From Balneola sp. (GTDB lineage: Bacteria > Bacteroidota > Rhodothermia > Balneolales > Balneolaceae), in NCBI GenBank assembly GCA_017640785.1, contig JAEPPZ010000002.1:281748-345747 (forward strand): 64,000 nucleotides of DNA, in the 5' to 3' direction. Positions 1 to 9,364 of this stretch are shown piece by piece. A program made the translations under genes and the position numbers. Below the pieces are notes generated by a model, which did not search any database, was not told where the DNA came from, and was given only the letters and a program-made list of their open reading frames with translations. How positions within the stretch are numbered: the first letter of the stretch is position 1; each line of letters starts with the position of its first letter.

Positions 1-90
1 ATAGATGTAACTTTCTGGAATGCTAAATTTGGTATGCTTGAAGACAAGTTCGGAATTAAATGGATGGTAAACTACTCCCTTAAACCCTGA
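1..90 (+). CDS. VOC/PhnB-like protein, C-terminal fragment
   Basis: Thirty codons run from the window edge to a TGA stop. The translated tail contains VTFWNAKFGMLEDKFGIKWM, the usual C-terminal strand of PhnB/3-demethylubiquinone-methyltransferase-like members of the vicinal oxygen chelate (glyoxalase) superfamily. Only this tail is visible, so substrate and start cannot be judged. It converges on the minus-strand aminotransferase with only 7 bases between the two stops. Confidence 0.7.
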   Translation: MDVTFWNAKFGMLEDKFGIKWMVNYSLKP

Positions 91-97
91 CCCTTAT

Positions 98-1276
98 TCA
101 GTAATTGTTTAGCGCTGACAAAATAGTATTGATAACAAAATTTAGTTGTTCATCAGAAATTATCAATGGTGGAGCTAGTCTGATCAGTTGATTTGAGTGG
201 AGAGTCCAACCTAATAAAATTTCATTCTCAAAACAGTGATCAACAACGTGCTTTGTTAGCTCAACACTCTCTAGCTCAAGACCAAGCATAGCTCCCATTC
301 CACGTACTTCCTTGATCCCTTTACCTTTTAAGCCGGACTTCATAATCGTTTCAATTTCCTGTGCTCTGTTAAAGTAACTTCCCTCCAGAAGTTCTTTTAA
401 ATTTGCATGAGCCGCTGCACAACTAACCGGATGTCCACCAAAAGTTGTTACATGGTTTAAAGGTGGATCGTATTTAAAAGTCTGGAATATCTGTTTTGAT
501 GAAACAAATCCTCCAATTGGCATTCCCCCACCCATCGCTTTTGCCATGCATAAAATATCCGGTGTCACTCCATAATGCTCAAAGGCAAAAAGTTTTCCTG
601 TTCTTCCAAATCCACTTTGTATCTCATCAAAAATTAAAAGAGCACTATGTTCATTGCATTTCTTTCGAAGTGATGCCAACCATTCTTTATTTGCCGGTAT
701 TATTCCACCCTCTCCTTGAATAGGTTCCAAAATTACAACAGCTGTTTCATCATCGATCAAATCAAGAGCCGAGTCAGAATTGAATTCCCCAAAATGCACA
801 TCAGGAAGTAAAGGTAAATACGGATCTCTGTAAATATCTCTTCCGGTTACGCTCAAAGATCCCTGAGTGTCACCATGATAGCTATTCTTAAAAGCCACAA
901 GTTTAGACCTTCCCGTATATTTCTTAGCTAATTTTAAAGCACCTTCATTAGCTTCTGTACCACTATTAACCAGATAGATCTGTTCCATTGAGTCAGGAAG
1001 TTGATCCAAAAGTAACTGAGCAAATTCAAGTTGGGGCTTTTGAATATACTCCCCATATACCATAACATGTAAATGGCGATCAATCTGTTCGTGTAGTGCT
1101 TTAATTATCTTTGGATGTCCATGCCCCAAACTACTTACAGCAATTCCTGATATAAAATCCAGATACGATTTTCCGGAACTGGTATAAATATAACAGCCCT
1201 TTGCTTTAGATATCTCTAATGCCATTGGAGAATCACTTGTTTGTGCAATTATGTGTTGGAATAAGTGTTTATTCAA
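98..1276 (-). CDS. Class-III PLP-dependent aminotransferase (acetylornithine/ornithine type)
   Basis: A 392-residue fold-type I aminotransferase. Visible family signatures are NSGTEANEGALKLAKK (about 104-119), the Asp-containing LLIFDEIQSGFGRTG (about 213-227) and the Schiff-base lysine in MAKAMGGGMP (Lys246). The length fits ArgD/RocD-like enzymes, which transfer an amino group between an omega-amino donor and 2-oxoglutarate. Substrate cannot be fixed from sequence: no arg genes are adjacent. The frame opens with TTG at 1276; the next in-frame ATG (residue 18) would remove part of the N-terminal segment, so TTG is preferred but not proven. It is divergent from the small lipoprotein gene at 1369. 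Confidence 0.85.
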   Translation of the reverse strand: MNKHLFQHIIAQTSDSPMALEISKAKGCYIYTSSGKSYLDFISGIAVSSLGHGHPKIIKALHEQIDRHLHVMVYGEYIQKPQLEFAQLLLDQLPDSMEQIYLVNSGTEANEGALKLAKKYTGRSKLVAFKNSYHGDTQGSLSVTGRDIYRDPYLPLLPDVHFGEFNSDSALDLIDDETAVVILEPIQGEGGIIPANKEWLASLRKKCNEHSALLIFDEIQSGFGRTGKLFAFEHYGVTPDILCMAKAMGGGMPIGGFVSSKQIFQTFKYDPPLNHVTTFGGHPVSCAAAHANLKELLEGSYFNRAQEIETIMKSGLKGKGIKEVRGMGAMLGLELESVELTKHVVDHCFENEILLGWTLHSNQLIRLAPPLIISDEQLNFVINTILSALNNY

Positions 1277-1368
1277 AGTTGCTGTTATTAATCAAAATAT
1301 TATAAATTAATACGGTAATAGTTGCTGTAAATTACAATATTGTATCAACTATTAAATCATCATTTTAA

Positions 1369-1773
1369 ATGAAAAAACATGTTCTTTTAGCTATTTGTGC
1401 TCTCCTTTTAATAAGTTGTGCGAATAAAAAAAATACAACCGATACATCCCAACCAAGCCCACAAGCTGAACTAAGCTTGGCTCCCGGTTATATTCAAGCT
1501 TATCTAAAGATTTTGAATATAGAGGATAACGGTGAACAAAAGATCATTTCTTCTGAAGTTTTAGAAATTCTAAACTACGGAAGTTCTACAGACCCCGTAC
1601 CCAAAGGAACTTATCTTAAATTTACTATTGATAAAGAACTTTACAATAGTTCATCTTCCAAATTCAAATCGAATGGCACTCTTACCGCAATACTTTCTAA
1701 ACAAGCAAGTGGTATGATGATGGGAGGACAAGAAAAGCCAAAACTTTGGAAACTAATAACTATCAACAACTAA
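1369..1773 (+). CDS. Small putative lipoprotein
   Basis: A 134-residue protein with a short basic N-terminus, a hydrophobic stretch and a lipobox-like LLISC, so Cys17 is probably lipidated after signal peptidase II cleavage. The rest is Ser/Thr-rich and beta-like, with no domain I recognise. It ends two bases before the ATG of the large secreted beta-propeller gene, suggesting co-transcription and perhaps a shared envelope role; that link is inference only. Confidence 0.7.
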   Translation: MKKHVLLAICALLLISCANKKNTTDTSQPSPQAELSLAPGYIQAYLKILNIEDNGEQKIISSEVLEILNYGSSTDPVPKGTYLKFTIDKELYNSSSSKFKSNGTLTAILSKQASGMMMGGQEKPKLWKLITINN

Positions 1774-1775
1774 CA

Positions 1776-4655
1776 ATGAAGAGAAGATTACAAACCATTT
1801 CAAGTGCTCTTTTATTAGCTCTTACGCTAGTTTTTTTGACCACTTTAACAACTTTCAAGAATTCTGAGAATTCGAATGATAGTTTTGTTCCTGATCAGGA
1901 AAAGTCCGTCAACGACAGAGCTGAAAATTCGCAAGCCCGCAAAGAACACTTTTTCAGATTAACAAGAAGCCCTCACACTAATACTATCCCTGAAAATATT
2001 AGATCAAGAGAGCTTTCTCATGCCAAATCGCTTGAAAATTCTTTTAATTACAAAACCAATACACTCCTTCAGGATGAGATCTTAATAATGGAGGCCGGCC
2101 CGAATGATGTTGGTGGTCGTACAAGAGGCCTGGGAGTTGATTCAAGAAATTCAGATATAATACTTGCCGGAGGTGCCTCAGGTGGCATGTGGAAGTCTGT
2201 TGATGGAGGTGCAAATTGGTCTCAAACAAGTGATTTAGGTGAAAATTTAGGAGTTACCTCTCTGATTCAGGATCCTAATAATTTAGACATTTGGTATTAC
2301 TCAACCGGTGAATTTTCCGGAGGTTCAGCCAGAGCAAGAGGCGGTGGTGGTCAACTTTACGGTTCCGGAATTTATGTATCAACTGATAATGGTGATAGTT
2401 GGGCTCAAATTCCTACTACTGATGATTCTGACGTCTCCTTCAACTCGAAATTCGATTATATTTCAAGAATTGAAGTTAGTCCTACTACAGGCACTACATT
2501 TTTTGCCAGTAACGCAATAGGTGTTCATAGGTCGATCAATAACTTTGTAAGCAGTTCTCTTGCTTTAGGTGGAACTAACCAACATGTTTACAGTGATGTT
2601 CAAGTGGCCTCTGATGGAGTTGTTATAGCTGCTATTTCAAGGCCTTTTGATGGCTTTTCCCAAGCAAACTCTTCCGGAGTTTATATTTCAACAAATGATG
2701 GTATCACATGGACAGATGTTACACCTGCTACCTATCCATCTAATCCGGGAAGAGCTGTGATCGGAGTATCTGAATCTGATCCTGCATTCTTTTATGTATT
2801 TGCGGCTGATAATTCTAATCAACCTACTTTGTTTAGTTTTAATATTTCCGATCCTGAAAATGTTTTGTCATTCGATCGAACAGACAATATTCCTAATTTT
2901 GGACCTCAAGTAGGGAGTTTAAATCTGCAAGGTGGATATAACATGGTTTGTGAAGTACACCCTACTGACCGTAATACTGTTTTGATTGGTGGTACTAACT
3001 TGTTCAGATCAGTTGATGGATTTACTTCTACTCCGGCAGATAATGAAGATCAAGATGGAAATGCAGGCAGTGATGGTTATACGGATAACACTGAAAAAGA
3101 CAAGTATTGGATAGGCGGCTATGCTCCTCAGAACAATATATCACAATACCCGAATCATCATCCTGATCAACATTTTGTAGTTTTTGATCCAAATGATTCG
3201 GATCGTGTTTTCAGTAGTCATGATGGAGGAATAAGTGTTACTTCAAATATTAAAGCAAATACTATAAGTTGGCAAGATCTAAACAATGGATACAATATAA
3301 CTCAGTTCTATACTGTTTCGATACATCCTGATGCCGGAGACGACCGGATTCTGGGAGGTACTCAGGATAATGGTTCTCCGTTTTTTGAGTTTTCAGCACT
3401 TTTAGGTACCAGTGAATCTTTTGATATATCCTCAGGTGATGGAGCCTACGCTTATCTTGGAGAAAATTATCTTACAACCTCATCCCAAAGAGGCCGATTA
3501 ATACAGTACCGATATACTTTGGACGGAGATCCGACGACATTCTCTTATATCGCTCCGATAGATGCCTCTAATCAGTTATTTATCCATCCCTATTTAGTTA
3601 ATCCTAATAGTGAGAATCATATTTTTTATCCCGGAGGTAATAAACTATTCAGAAATTCATCGGCAACACTAATTCAGGTAAATCAAAATAATCCGGATGG
3701 TACTTCTGAAGGATGGTCTGAACTAACAGATATGGCAACGCCTGCCGGTACAATTATTTCTACTCTTGCAATAAGCTCTACTAATCCGGCTAATGTACTT
3801 TATTATGCTTCATATTCAGCATCCCAAAAACCTGAAATTTACAGATTGTCTAATGCTAACAATTCTTCATCCACCAGCGATCTTAAGGTACAAACCTTTA
3901 CAGCTGTGAATTCGGACTCTATTCCGCCTGAAGGTGCTTACATACATGATATTGCAGTAAGTGAAGATAATGGTAATGAGATTATTGCTGTAGTATCTAA
4001 TTATAGTACAGAAAGTATTTATTACTCCACGAATGGAGGCAACACCTGGACAGGAATTGGAGGAAACCTTGAACCTTCGAATGGGAATGGACCCTCTGTG
4101 AGAACTGCAGCAATTACTAAAACTGCTTCAGGGGAAAAAACATATTTTGTTGGAACCAGCACAGGATTATATGCAACGAATACCATCGCAGGTGCCAATA
4201 CAGAATGGAAACTCCAAGGGACTTCAACTATTGGTAACTCTGTAATCGAATATTTAGATTATAGATCTTCCGATAAAACATTAGCAATAGCAACACATGG
4301 TAGAGGTATTTTTATCGGCAACGTATCAATGTCGGTTTCTAATGAAATAGCTGATCTTACTGATATTCCCGGTGAATTTAGTCTAGATCAAAACTATCCA
4401 AATCCTTTTAACCCATCTACAAATATCTCGTATTCGCTACCCTCAAACAGTACAGTGAATATCTCAGTATATGATATAAACGGAAGAAAAGTAGCAGATC
4501 TTCTTGCAGGAGAATCTAAAACTGCAGGAAATCATACTTTAAGTTTTGATGCCAGCAATCTTGCTAGTGGAGTCTATCTCTACAGAATTGATGCTAACTC
4601 CGTTTCTCAAAATCGTTCTTTTTCTCAAATAAAAAGAATGACCTTGATCAAATAA
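1776..4655 (+). CDS. Secreted VPS10/BNR-repeat protein with T9SS type A sorting domain
   Basis: About 959 residues from the ATG at 1776; an in-frame TTG at 1746 lies inside the preceding gene and is not needed. An N-terminal hydrophobic segment acts as signal or anchor. The body carries repeated Asp-box/sortilin-type motifs such as SVDGGANW, STDNGDSW, STNDGITW and STNGGNTW, typical of multi-bladed beta-propellers in extracellular glycan- or protein-binding enzymes. The C-terminus (about 870-959) has the NYPNPFNPSTNISYSLP opening and the GVYLYRI ending of type IX secretion sorting domains, so the protein should be exported through T9SS and trimmed or anchored at the surface. Substrate unknown. 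A 23-bp tandem duplication starts inside the last codons. Confidence 0.88.
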   Translation: MKRRLQTISSALLLALTLVFLTTLTTFKNSENSNDSFVPDQEKSVNDRAENSQARKEHFFRLTRSPHTNTIPENIRSRELSHAKSLENSFNYKTNTLLQDEILIMEAGPNDVGGRTRGLGVDSRNSDIILAGGASGGMWKSVDGGANWSQTSDLGENLGVTSLIQDPNNLDIWYYSTGEFSGGSARARGGGGQLYGSGIYVSTDNGDSWAQIPTTDDSDVSFNSKFDYISRIEVSPTTGTTFFASNAIGVHRSINNFVSSSLALGGTNQHVYSDVQVASDGVVIAAISRPFDGFSQANSSGVYISTNDGITWTDVTPATYPSNPGRAVIGVSESDPAFFYVFAADNSNQPTLFSFNISDPENVLSFDRTDNIPNFGPQVGSLNLQGGYNMVCEVHPTDRNTVLIGGTNLFRSVDGFTSTPADNEDQDGNAGSDGYTDNTEKDKYWIGGYAPQNNISQYPNHHPDQHFVVFDPNDSDRVFSSHDGGISVTSNIKANTISWQDLNNGYNITQFYTVSIHPDAGDDRILGGTQDNGSPFFEFSALLGTSESFDISSGDGAYAYLGENYLTTSSQRGRLIQYRYTLDGDPTTFSYIAPIDASNQLFIHPYLVNPNSENHIFYPGGNKLFRNSSATLIQVNQNNPDGTSEGWSELTDMATPAGTIISTLAISSTNPANVLYYASYSASQKPEIYRLSNANNSSSTSDLKVQTFTAVNSDSIPPEGAYIHDIAVSEDNGNEIIAVVSNYSTESIYYSTNGGNTWTGIGGNLEPSNGNGPSVRTAAITKTASGEKTYFVGTSTGLYATNTIAGANTEWKLQGTSTIGNSVIEYLDYRSSDKTLAIATHGRGIFIGNVSMSVSNEIADLTDIPGEFSLDQNYPNPFNPSTNISYSLPSNSTVNISVYDINGRKVADLLAGESKTAGNHTLSFDASNLASGVYLYRIDANSVSQNRSFSQIKRMTLIK

Positions 4656-4676
4656 AAAGAATGACCTTGATCAAAT
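4631..4676. repeat. 23-bp tandem duplication across a stop codon
   Basis: The 23-base unit beginning AAAAAGAATGACC and ending TGATCAAAT occurs twice in direct tandem (4631-4653 and 4654-4676). The first copy encodes the last residues of the T9SS protein; the second lies just after the TAA stop. Because 23 is not a multiple of three, the second copy is out of frame and looks like a recent slippage duplication. Confidence 0.9.
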
Positions 4677-4693
4677 AAAAAATCATAGATCAC

Positions 4694-4728
4694 AAAAAAG
4701 CCCCTTTCTTATAAAAAGGGGCTTTTTT
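4694..4728. terminator. Bidirectional rho-independent terminator
   Basis: Perfect stem AAAAAAGCCCCTTT (4694-4707) / AAAGGGGCTTTTTT (4715-4728) with a 7-base loop. The A-tract on one side and T-tract on the other let it work in both directions, fitting its place between the convergent T9SS cargo gene and transketolase. Confidence 0.9.
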
Positions 4729-4751
4729 ATTTCAACGAAATTTAAAGGAGT

Positions 4752-6746
4752 TTATCTCTGGGATTCTACTGCTTCAACTACTTTTTCAGTTGTAATCCCA
4801 AAATGCGAATACAGCTCTTCATAAGGAGCTGATTCACCAAATGAGTCAATACCGATAGCAATACCTGTGTTACCTATCCATTGGTTCCATCCAAAGGTTG
4901 TGCCGGCTTCTACCGAAACTCTATTTGTTACAGATCCGGGTAGTACTTTCTCGATATACTCGGCATCTTGTTTTTGAAATAACTCCCAACAAGGCATACT
5001 TACAACTCTTGCATCAATTCCTTTTTCTGATAAAATTGCTTTAGCTTCCATCGCTAAATGAACTTCTGATCCTGTCCCAATAAGAATTGAATCAGGAATT
5101 TCCTTGTCTGAATCAGATAGAATATAAGCCCCTTTTTCGGTTAAGCTTGCAGCATTACTTGATGTTCTGGAGAATGTTGGGATATTCTGTCTTGTTAAAA
5201 CAATGATGGTAGGTGTATCTTTACTTTCAATGGCTATTTTCCATGCATATGAAACTTCATTAGCATCTCCGGGTCTTATTACATTTACATTCGGCATTGC
5301 TCTTAAACTAGCTAAATGCTCTATCGGTTGATGGGTTGGCCCGTCTTCTCCTAATCCAATACTATCATGAGTCATAACATAGATGGAAGGCGTCTGCATT
5401 AAACCAGCCAAACGAATTGAAGGTCTACAGTAATCTGTAAACACAAAAAATGTTCCACCAAAAGGAATCATACCACCATGTAATGCCATTCCATTCAGAG
5501 CTGCAACCATTCCGTGTTCTCTAACTCCATAATGCACATTCCTGCCTACGGAATTTTCCGAGCTAAATACACCTTCATCTTTTAGATTGGTCTTAACACT
5601 ACCCTCTAAATCTGCTGAGCCTCCAAATAGATTAGCTACTTCGTCTTTCAAAGCATTTAGCACCGTACCTGATGCGGATCTTGAAGCAACTCCTTTTGGA
5701 TCTTCATCGAAAGTAGGTAACAGCGTCTCAAGATTCTCAGAGATATTTCCATTCATCCAGTCATCGAATAAAGAAGCAAGCTCTTTGTTCTCTGATCTAT
5801 ATTCATTCAGTATTTCCCCCCAAGATTCCTCCAAAGCTATCCCTTTGGATACTTCTTTTCTGAACAAATTAAGAGCTTCTTCAGGAATGAAAAACTTTTT
5901 CTCAGGATCCCAGCCATAGGCCTTTTTTGTGAGCTTTATCTCATCTTCTCCTAATGGAGATCCGTGTGAAGAAGCTGAATCTTGTTTGTTAGGGCTTCCA
6001 AATCCAATATGGGTTCTGCAAATTACAATAGATGGCTTTGCTGTTTCTGACTGCGCTTTTTTTATTGCTGATTCAATTTCATCATGATCATGACCATCAA
6101 TTTCCTGTACGTGCCAACCATATGCTTCAAACCTTTTTACAGGATCTTCTGTAAATGCTAGATCAGTTGAACCGTCAATGGAAATAGAATTAGCATCGTA
6201 AAGATAGATCATTTTTCCCAGCTGCAAATGCCCCGCTAAAGATGCCGCCTCATGAGAAATCCCTTCCATCAGGTCTCCATCACTAACAATTGCATATGTG
6301 TAATGATCTACGATCTTATGTTGATCTGTATTAAACTTACCCGACAGAAATTTTTCTGCCATAGCCATACCAACCCCGGTTGCAAATCCTTGCCCCAAAG
6401 GCCCTGTAGTCATCTCTACTCCCGGTGTTAAATGCTTCTCAGGATGTCCTGCGGTCTTGCTCCCCATCTGGCGAAAGTTCTTGATCTCATCCAAACTCAG
6501 ATCATAACCTGTTAGATGGAGAAGACTATAGATAAGCATTGAACCATGACCCGCCGATAAGATAAATCGATCTCTGTCAAACCATTCCGGGTTTTTCGGG
6601 CTGTGTTTAAGAAATTTTGTCCATAAAATATAGGATACATCAGCCATTCCCATTGGCATTCCCGGATGCCCTGAGTTGGCTTTTTGAACAGCGTCTATTG
6701 AAAGAGTTCTTATTGTATTGACACACAGCTGATCTAAAGAAGCCAT
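4752..6746 (-). CDS. tkt: Transketolase
   Basis: A 664-residue enzyme from the ATG at 6746; the frame is open to a TTG at 6800, but homologues begin near [16 protein letters not shown]. It is a thiamine diphosphate enzyme transferring two-carbon ketol units in the non-oxidative pentose phosphate pathway. Visible signatures are the N-terminal SGHPGMPMG, the ThDP/Mg motif starting SDGDLMEG, and the central pyrimidine-domain segments [15 protein letters not shown] and TRQNIPTF. All three usual domains are present at normal length (E. coli TktA is 663 residues). It is monocistronic, with terminators on both sides. Confidence 0.95.
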   Translation of the reverse strand: MASLDQLCVNTIRTLSIDAVQKANSGHPGMPMGMADVSYILWTKFLKHSPKNPEWFDRDRFILSAGHGSMLIYSLLHLTGYDLSLDEIKNFRQMGSKTAGHPEKHLTPGVEMTTGPLGQGFATGVGMAMAEKFLSGKFNTDQHKIVDHYTYAIVSDGDLMEGISHEAASLAGHLQLGKMIYLYDANSISIDGSTDLAFTEDPVKRFEAYGWHVQEIDGHDHDEIESAIKKAQSETAKPSIVICRTHIGFGSPNKQDSASSHGSPLGEDEIKLTKKAYGWDPEKKFFIPEEALNLFRKEVSKGIALEESWGEILNEYRSENKELASLFDDWMNGNISENLETLLPTFDEDPKGVASRSASGTVLNALKDEVANLFGGSADLEGSVKTNLKDEGVFSSENSVGRNVHYGVREHGMVAALNGMALHGGMIPFGGTFFVFTDYCRPSIRLAGLMQTPSIYVMTHDSIGLGEDGPTHQPIEHLASLRAMPNVNVIRPGDANEVSYAWKIAIESKDTPTIIVLTRQNIPTFSRTSSNAASLTEKGAYILSDSDKEIPDSILIGTGSEVHLAMEAKAILSEKGIDARVVSMPCWELFQKQDAEYIEKVLPGSVTNRVSVEAGTTFGWNQWIGNTGIAIGIDSFGESAPYEELYSHFGITTEKVVEAVESQR

Positions 6747-6838
6747 AGATAAAGAGTAGTTAGTTTTAAAATTTAAGATAACGAAGGTCTTTTCGATCAA
6801 AAAAGATAAGCCTTTTTCCAGAAGTTATTTTAAATAAA

Positions 6839-6869
6839 AAAAGCCCAATGAAAAAATCATTGGGCTTTT
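6839..6869 (-). terminator. Rho-independent terminator after the TPR gene
   Basis: Stem AAAAGCCCAATGA (6839-6851) / TCATTGGGCTTTT (6857-6869) with a 5-base loop. Read on the minus strand it is followed by a T-tract, ending the TPR transcript about 20 bases after its stop and insulating transketolase. Confidence 0.85.
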
Positions 6870-6889
6870 AAGATGCATTAAATAATATG

Positions 6890-7900
6890 CTAGTTAGTTG
6901 AACTACACTTTAGTTCGAACTCCATTGAATGCTTTGCAGGAGCACTGAATGATCCAAATGATGCATTCGTATAAGCACTACAAGCATCTGCTTTATTACC
7001 TTTCATTTGGTAAGCGAATCCCATTTCAAAATAAATTTTAGCCTTATCAGTTTTCCCTCCTTTTTCATAGGTGAGAGCAGTTTTAGCATTAGAAATAGCT
7101 GAATCATATTTACTTTGCTTATTATAAGCCTCCGCTAATCTGTAATACACATCTGCAGATTCGGCATCATATTCAGTTGCTAAATTTAGAAGATCAATTG
7201 CCTCGCTATAGTTCTTTGCTTCGATAAGCTTAGCGCCTCTGAAAAGAAGTTCGTCATGAGCAGCATTTTTTGCTTGTCTAGAAATCTGTCCTTTACTAGT
7301 CTTATCAGCTACTGCAATTGCTTGATCAAACCATCTTAAAGCGTCATTAATATCATCAGATAATTTCTTAGCAACAAGACCTTTTGTATAGTAAGGCTGA
7401 GCATAATTAGCATTTGCTTGAATAGCACTATTTAAAGCATCATCCGCTTCTTCGTACATTTCTCTTTTAAATAACATAGTTCCTTTTTGGTAATATAATT
7501 GAGGAACGTAGCCACGTGCTGTTTGCATAACACGATCATCACCATATTCTTCAGCCAATTCTACAGTCTTTTCAAACTCAGCTATTGCTTTGTCAAGATC
7601 AGGAATTTCTTTAGAAGATCTGAATGCATTAAATAGGTTTCCTGCTTTGTTTAGTTGAACCTTTGGTATCTGTTGCTCAGAACGTGTTTTGATATCCGCT
7701 CCCTGTGGTGTTCCCAGTTCTTCGCCAATCTTTGCTGCTTCCATATATGTAGAAATAGCTTTGTCGTATTCCTTTGCTGATGCTTGTTCAGCAGCACTAT
7801 TATATAATTTTACTGCATCTTCATAAGTGCTTTGCGCATAAACAGCACTTGATAACAGCCCCACAAATAAAACCAATAAACTTTTATTGATAAACTTCAT
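6890..7900 (-). CDS. Exported tetratricopeptide-repeat protein
   Basis: A 336-residue protein with a clear Sec signal peptide (basic MKFINK, hydrophobic LLVLFVGLLSS, cleavage near AVYAQ). The mature part is built of TPR-like helical pairs, with segments such as YYTKGLVAKKLSDDINDALRW, cut here for length, and VYYRLAEAYNKQSKYDSAI, spaced by about 34 residues. Such proteins act as periplasmic scaffolds in Bacteroidota; no partner is shown here. It has its own terminator. Function beyond protein interaction is unknown. Confidence 0.8.
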   Translation of the reverse strand: MKFINKSLLVLFVGLLSSAVYAQSTYEDAVKLYNSAAEQASAKEYDKAISTYMEAAKIGEELGTPQGADIKTRSEQQIPKVQLNKAGNLFNAFRSSKEIPDLDKAIAEFEKTVELAEEYGDDRVMQTARGYVPQLYYQKGTMLFKREMYEEADDALNSAIQANANYAQPYYTKGLVAKKLSDDINDALRWFDQAIAVADKTSKGQISRQAKNAAHDELLFRGAKLIEAKNYSEAIDLLNLATEYDAESADVYYRLAEAYNKQSKYDSAISNAKTALTYEKGGKTDKAKIYFEMGFAYQMKGNKADACSAYTNASFGSFSAPAKHSMEFELKCSSTN

Positions 7901-8040
7901 TTTTCTAATGTCTAGTGTTAATTATTTCAAAGCTTTTAATTTAAATAAAAAAAAGCTTCATATCTAAAATTAATAACCCGTTTATTCTGATGAATATTTC
8001 TCACATATTCATGTTAGTACAAATACTCATCTTTGGTGAT

Positions 8041-8748
8041 TTAAAATGAAAAATTGGGTTTTGGTTCCTTTTTCTCATAAAAGTCACATATTATCTTTAC
8101 AGCTTCTTCTTTGCTGTCCGTAACATGAAATAAATCAGAATCTTTCTCCGAAATTGTACCCGACTCTTTCATAGTAGTATTAATCCAATCAACTAAGCCT
8201 GCCCAATAATCAGATCCAAAAAGGATAATCGGAATCTTTGAAATCTTATGAGTTTGAATCAGTGTCAAACTTTCAAAAAGTTCATCTAAAGTTCCAAACC
8301 CACCCGGGAAAACGATAAATCCCTGAGCATATTTTACGAACATTACTTTTCTGACAAAGAAATAATTGAAGTCCACTGAATAATCTTTGTTTACAAATTC
8401 ATTCATCCCCTGTTCAAACGGTAGTTCGATTCCTAATCCAACTGAACGACCATTTCCATCCGCCGCTCCTTTATTACCGGCTTCCATTATACCGGGTCCC
8501 CCTCCTGTAATTACTCCGAATCCTTTTTCTGTAATTAGTTTAGCCGTTTCAACAGCAAGCTCGTAATATTTATCGCCGGGTTTTGTTCTTGCAGATCCGA
8601 AAATAGAAATACATGGGCCTACTTTGTATAAGGTATCAAAGCCTTCAACAAATTCTCCCATAATTTTAAAGACACTCCAAATATCCTTATTACTCCCTTC
8701 CTCATACTGCCTTTGTATTTGTGCTTCTGATTTTTTGGGTTTATTCAT
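8041..8748 (-). CDS. LOG-family (TIGR00730) Rossmann-fold protein
   Basis: About 235 residues from the ATG at 8748, which sits immediately after the stop of the DUF5683 gene; an upstream in-frame start at 8784 would overlap that gene. Diagnostic motifs are GGGPGIMEAGNKGAADG and FPGGFGTLDELFE (the PGGxGTxxE motif) of the lonely-guy family. Characterised members are cytokinin riboside 5'-monophosphate phosphoribohydrolases or nucleotide 5'-monophosphate nucleosidases. The substrate here is inferred only as a nucleoside monophosphate. It is the last gene of the parA-parB-DUF5683-LOG run. Confidence 0.88.
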   Translation of the reverse strand: MNKPKKSEAQIQRQYEEGSNKDIWSVFKIMGEFVEGFDTLYKVGPCISIFGSARTKPGDKYYELAVETAKLITEKGFGVITGGGPGIMEAGNKGAADGNGRSVGLGIELPFEQGMNEFVNKDYSVDFNYFFVRKVMFVKYAQGFIVFPGGFGTLDELFESLTLIQTHKISKIPIILFGSDYWAGLVDWINTTMKESGTISEKDSDLFHVTDSKEEAVKIICDFYEKKEPKPNFSF

Positions 8749-8749
8749 A

Positions 8750-9364
8750 CTAAAAACTAATTGAAAGTGAAATTGAAGGTACATCTCCGAGTAAAGGAGA
8801 ATTAATGTTGTTGGGTTTAAATGTTCTGTTCATTGAAAGATCATCTGATACATCAAATGGCCGTAAATGTGCAAAAACATATGCATCTACTGCATTTAAC
8901 ACATATGAGAGAAATATCGTTACATAAATAAAATCTCTTCTGTTTCTGAGAAAATCTCTGTTACTTTTTAATGCAGTTTGACCTTGACCACTTAATCGAT
9001 CAGGAGTTGGCCCAAATCTCATATCTGTGTTTGAATCAAAAGAATTATAGTAAGCAGCTCTGTAATCATGATATTGTTTTGTAAGATATACACTGTAATA
9101 TCCAAGTCCGCCTAGCAAACCATAAACTATGGGGACTTTCCAGGCTTGCCTGTTTGTTATTTGTCCCCAGCCCGGAATTATTAGAGATCTTCGTACTACT
9201 AATTTAGGATCAGGGTACTGAGTTTTTGTACTATCTGTATTTAAAGAATAGCTATAAGAATATTTTTCTAAATCTGCTTTTTGTAAATACTGTGCTTTTG
9301 TATTTACGCTGCTTAAAAGAACTAAGCTTGCAAAAATGATATTAAATCGAATCAAAGATCCCAA
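8750..9364 (-). CDS. DUF5683 membrane/envelope protein
   Basis: The segment SLIIPGWGQITNRQAWKVP followed by a hydrophobic stretch is the hallmark of DUF5683 proteins, common next to parB in Bacteroidota. The frame is open to a GTG at 9415, but TTG at 9364 gives a normal signal peptide (short basic n-region, IIFASLVLLSS, cleavage near TKAQ) and has GGAG seven bases upstream, so I place the start there; this overlaps the parB 3' end by 23 bases. Two or three membrane segments are predicted by eye (around the IVYGLLGGLGYYSVY and YVTIFLSYVLNAVDAYVF stretches). Function unknown. Confidence 0.75.
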   Translation of the reverse strand: MGSLIRFNIIFASLVLLSSVNTKAQYLQKADLEKYSYSYSLNTDSTKTQYPDPKLVVRRSLIIPGWGQITNRQAWKVPIVYGLLGGLGYYSVYLTKQYHDYRAAYYNSFDSNTDMRFGPTPDRLSGQGQTALKSNRDFLRNRRDFIYVTIFLSYVLNAVDAYVFAHLRPFDVSDDLSMNRTFKPNNINSPLLGDVPSISLSISF

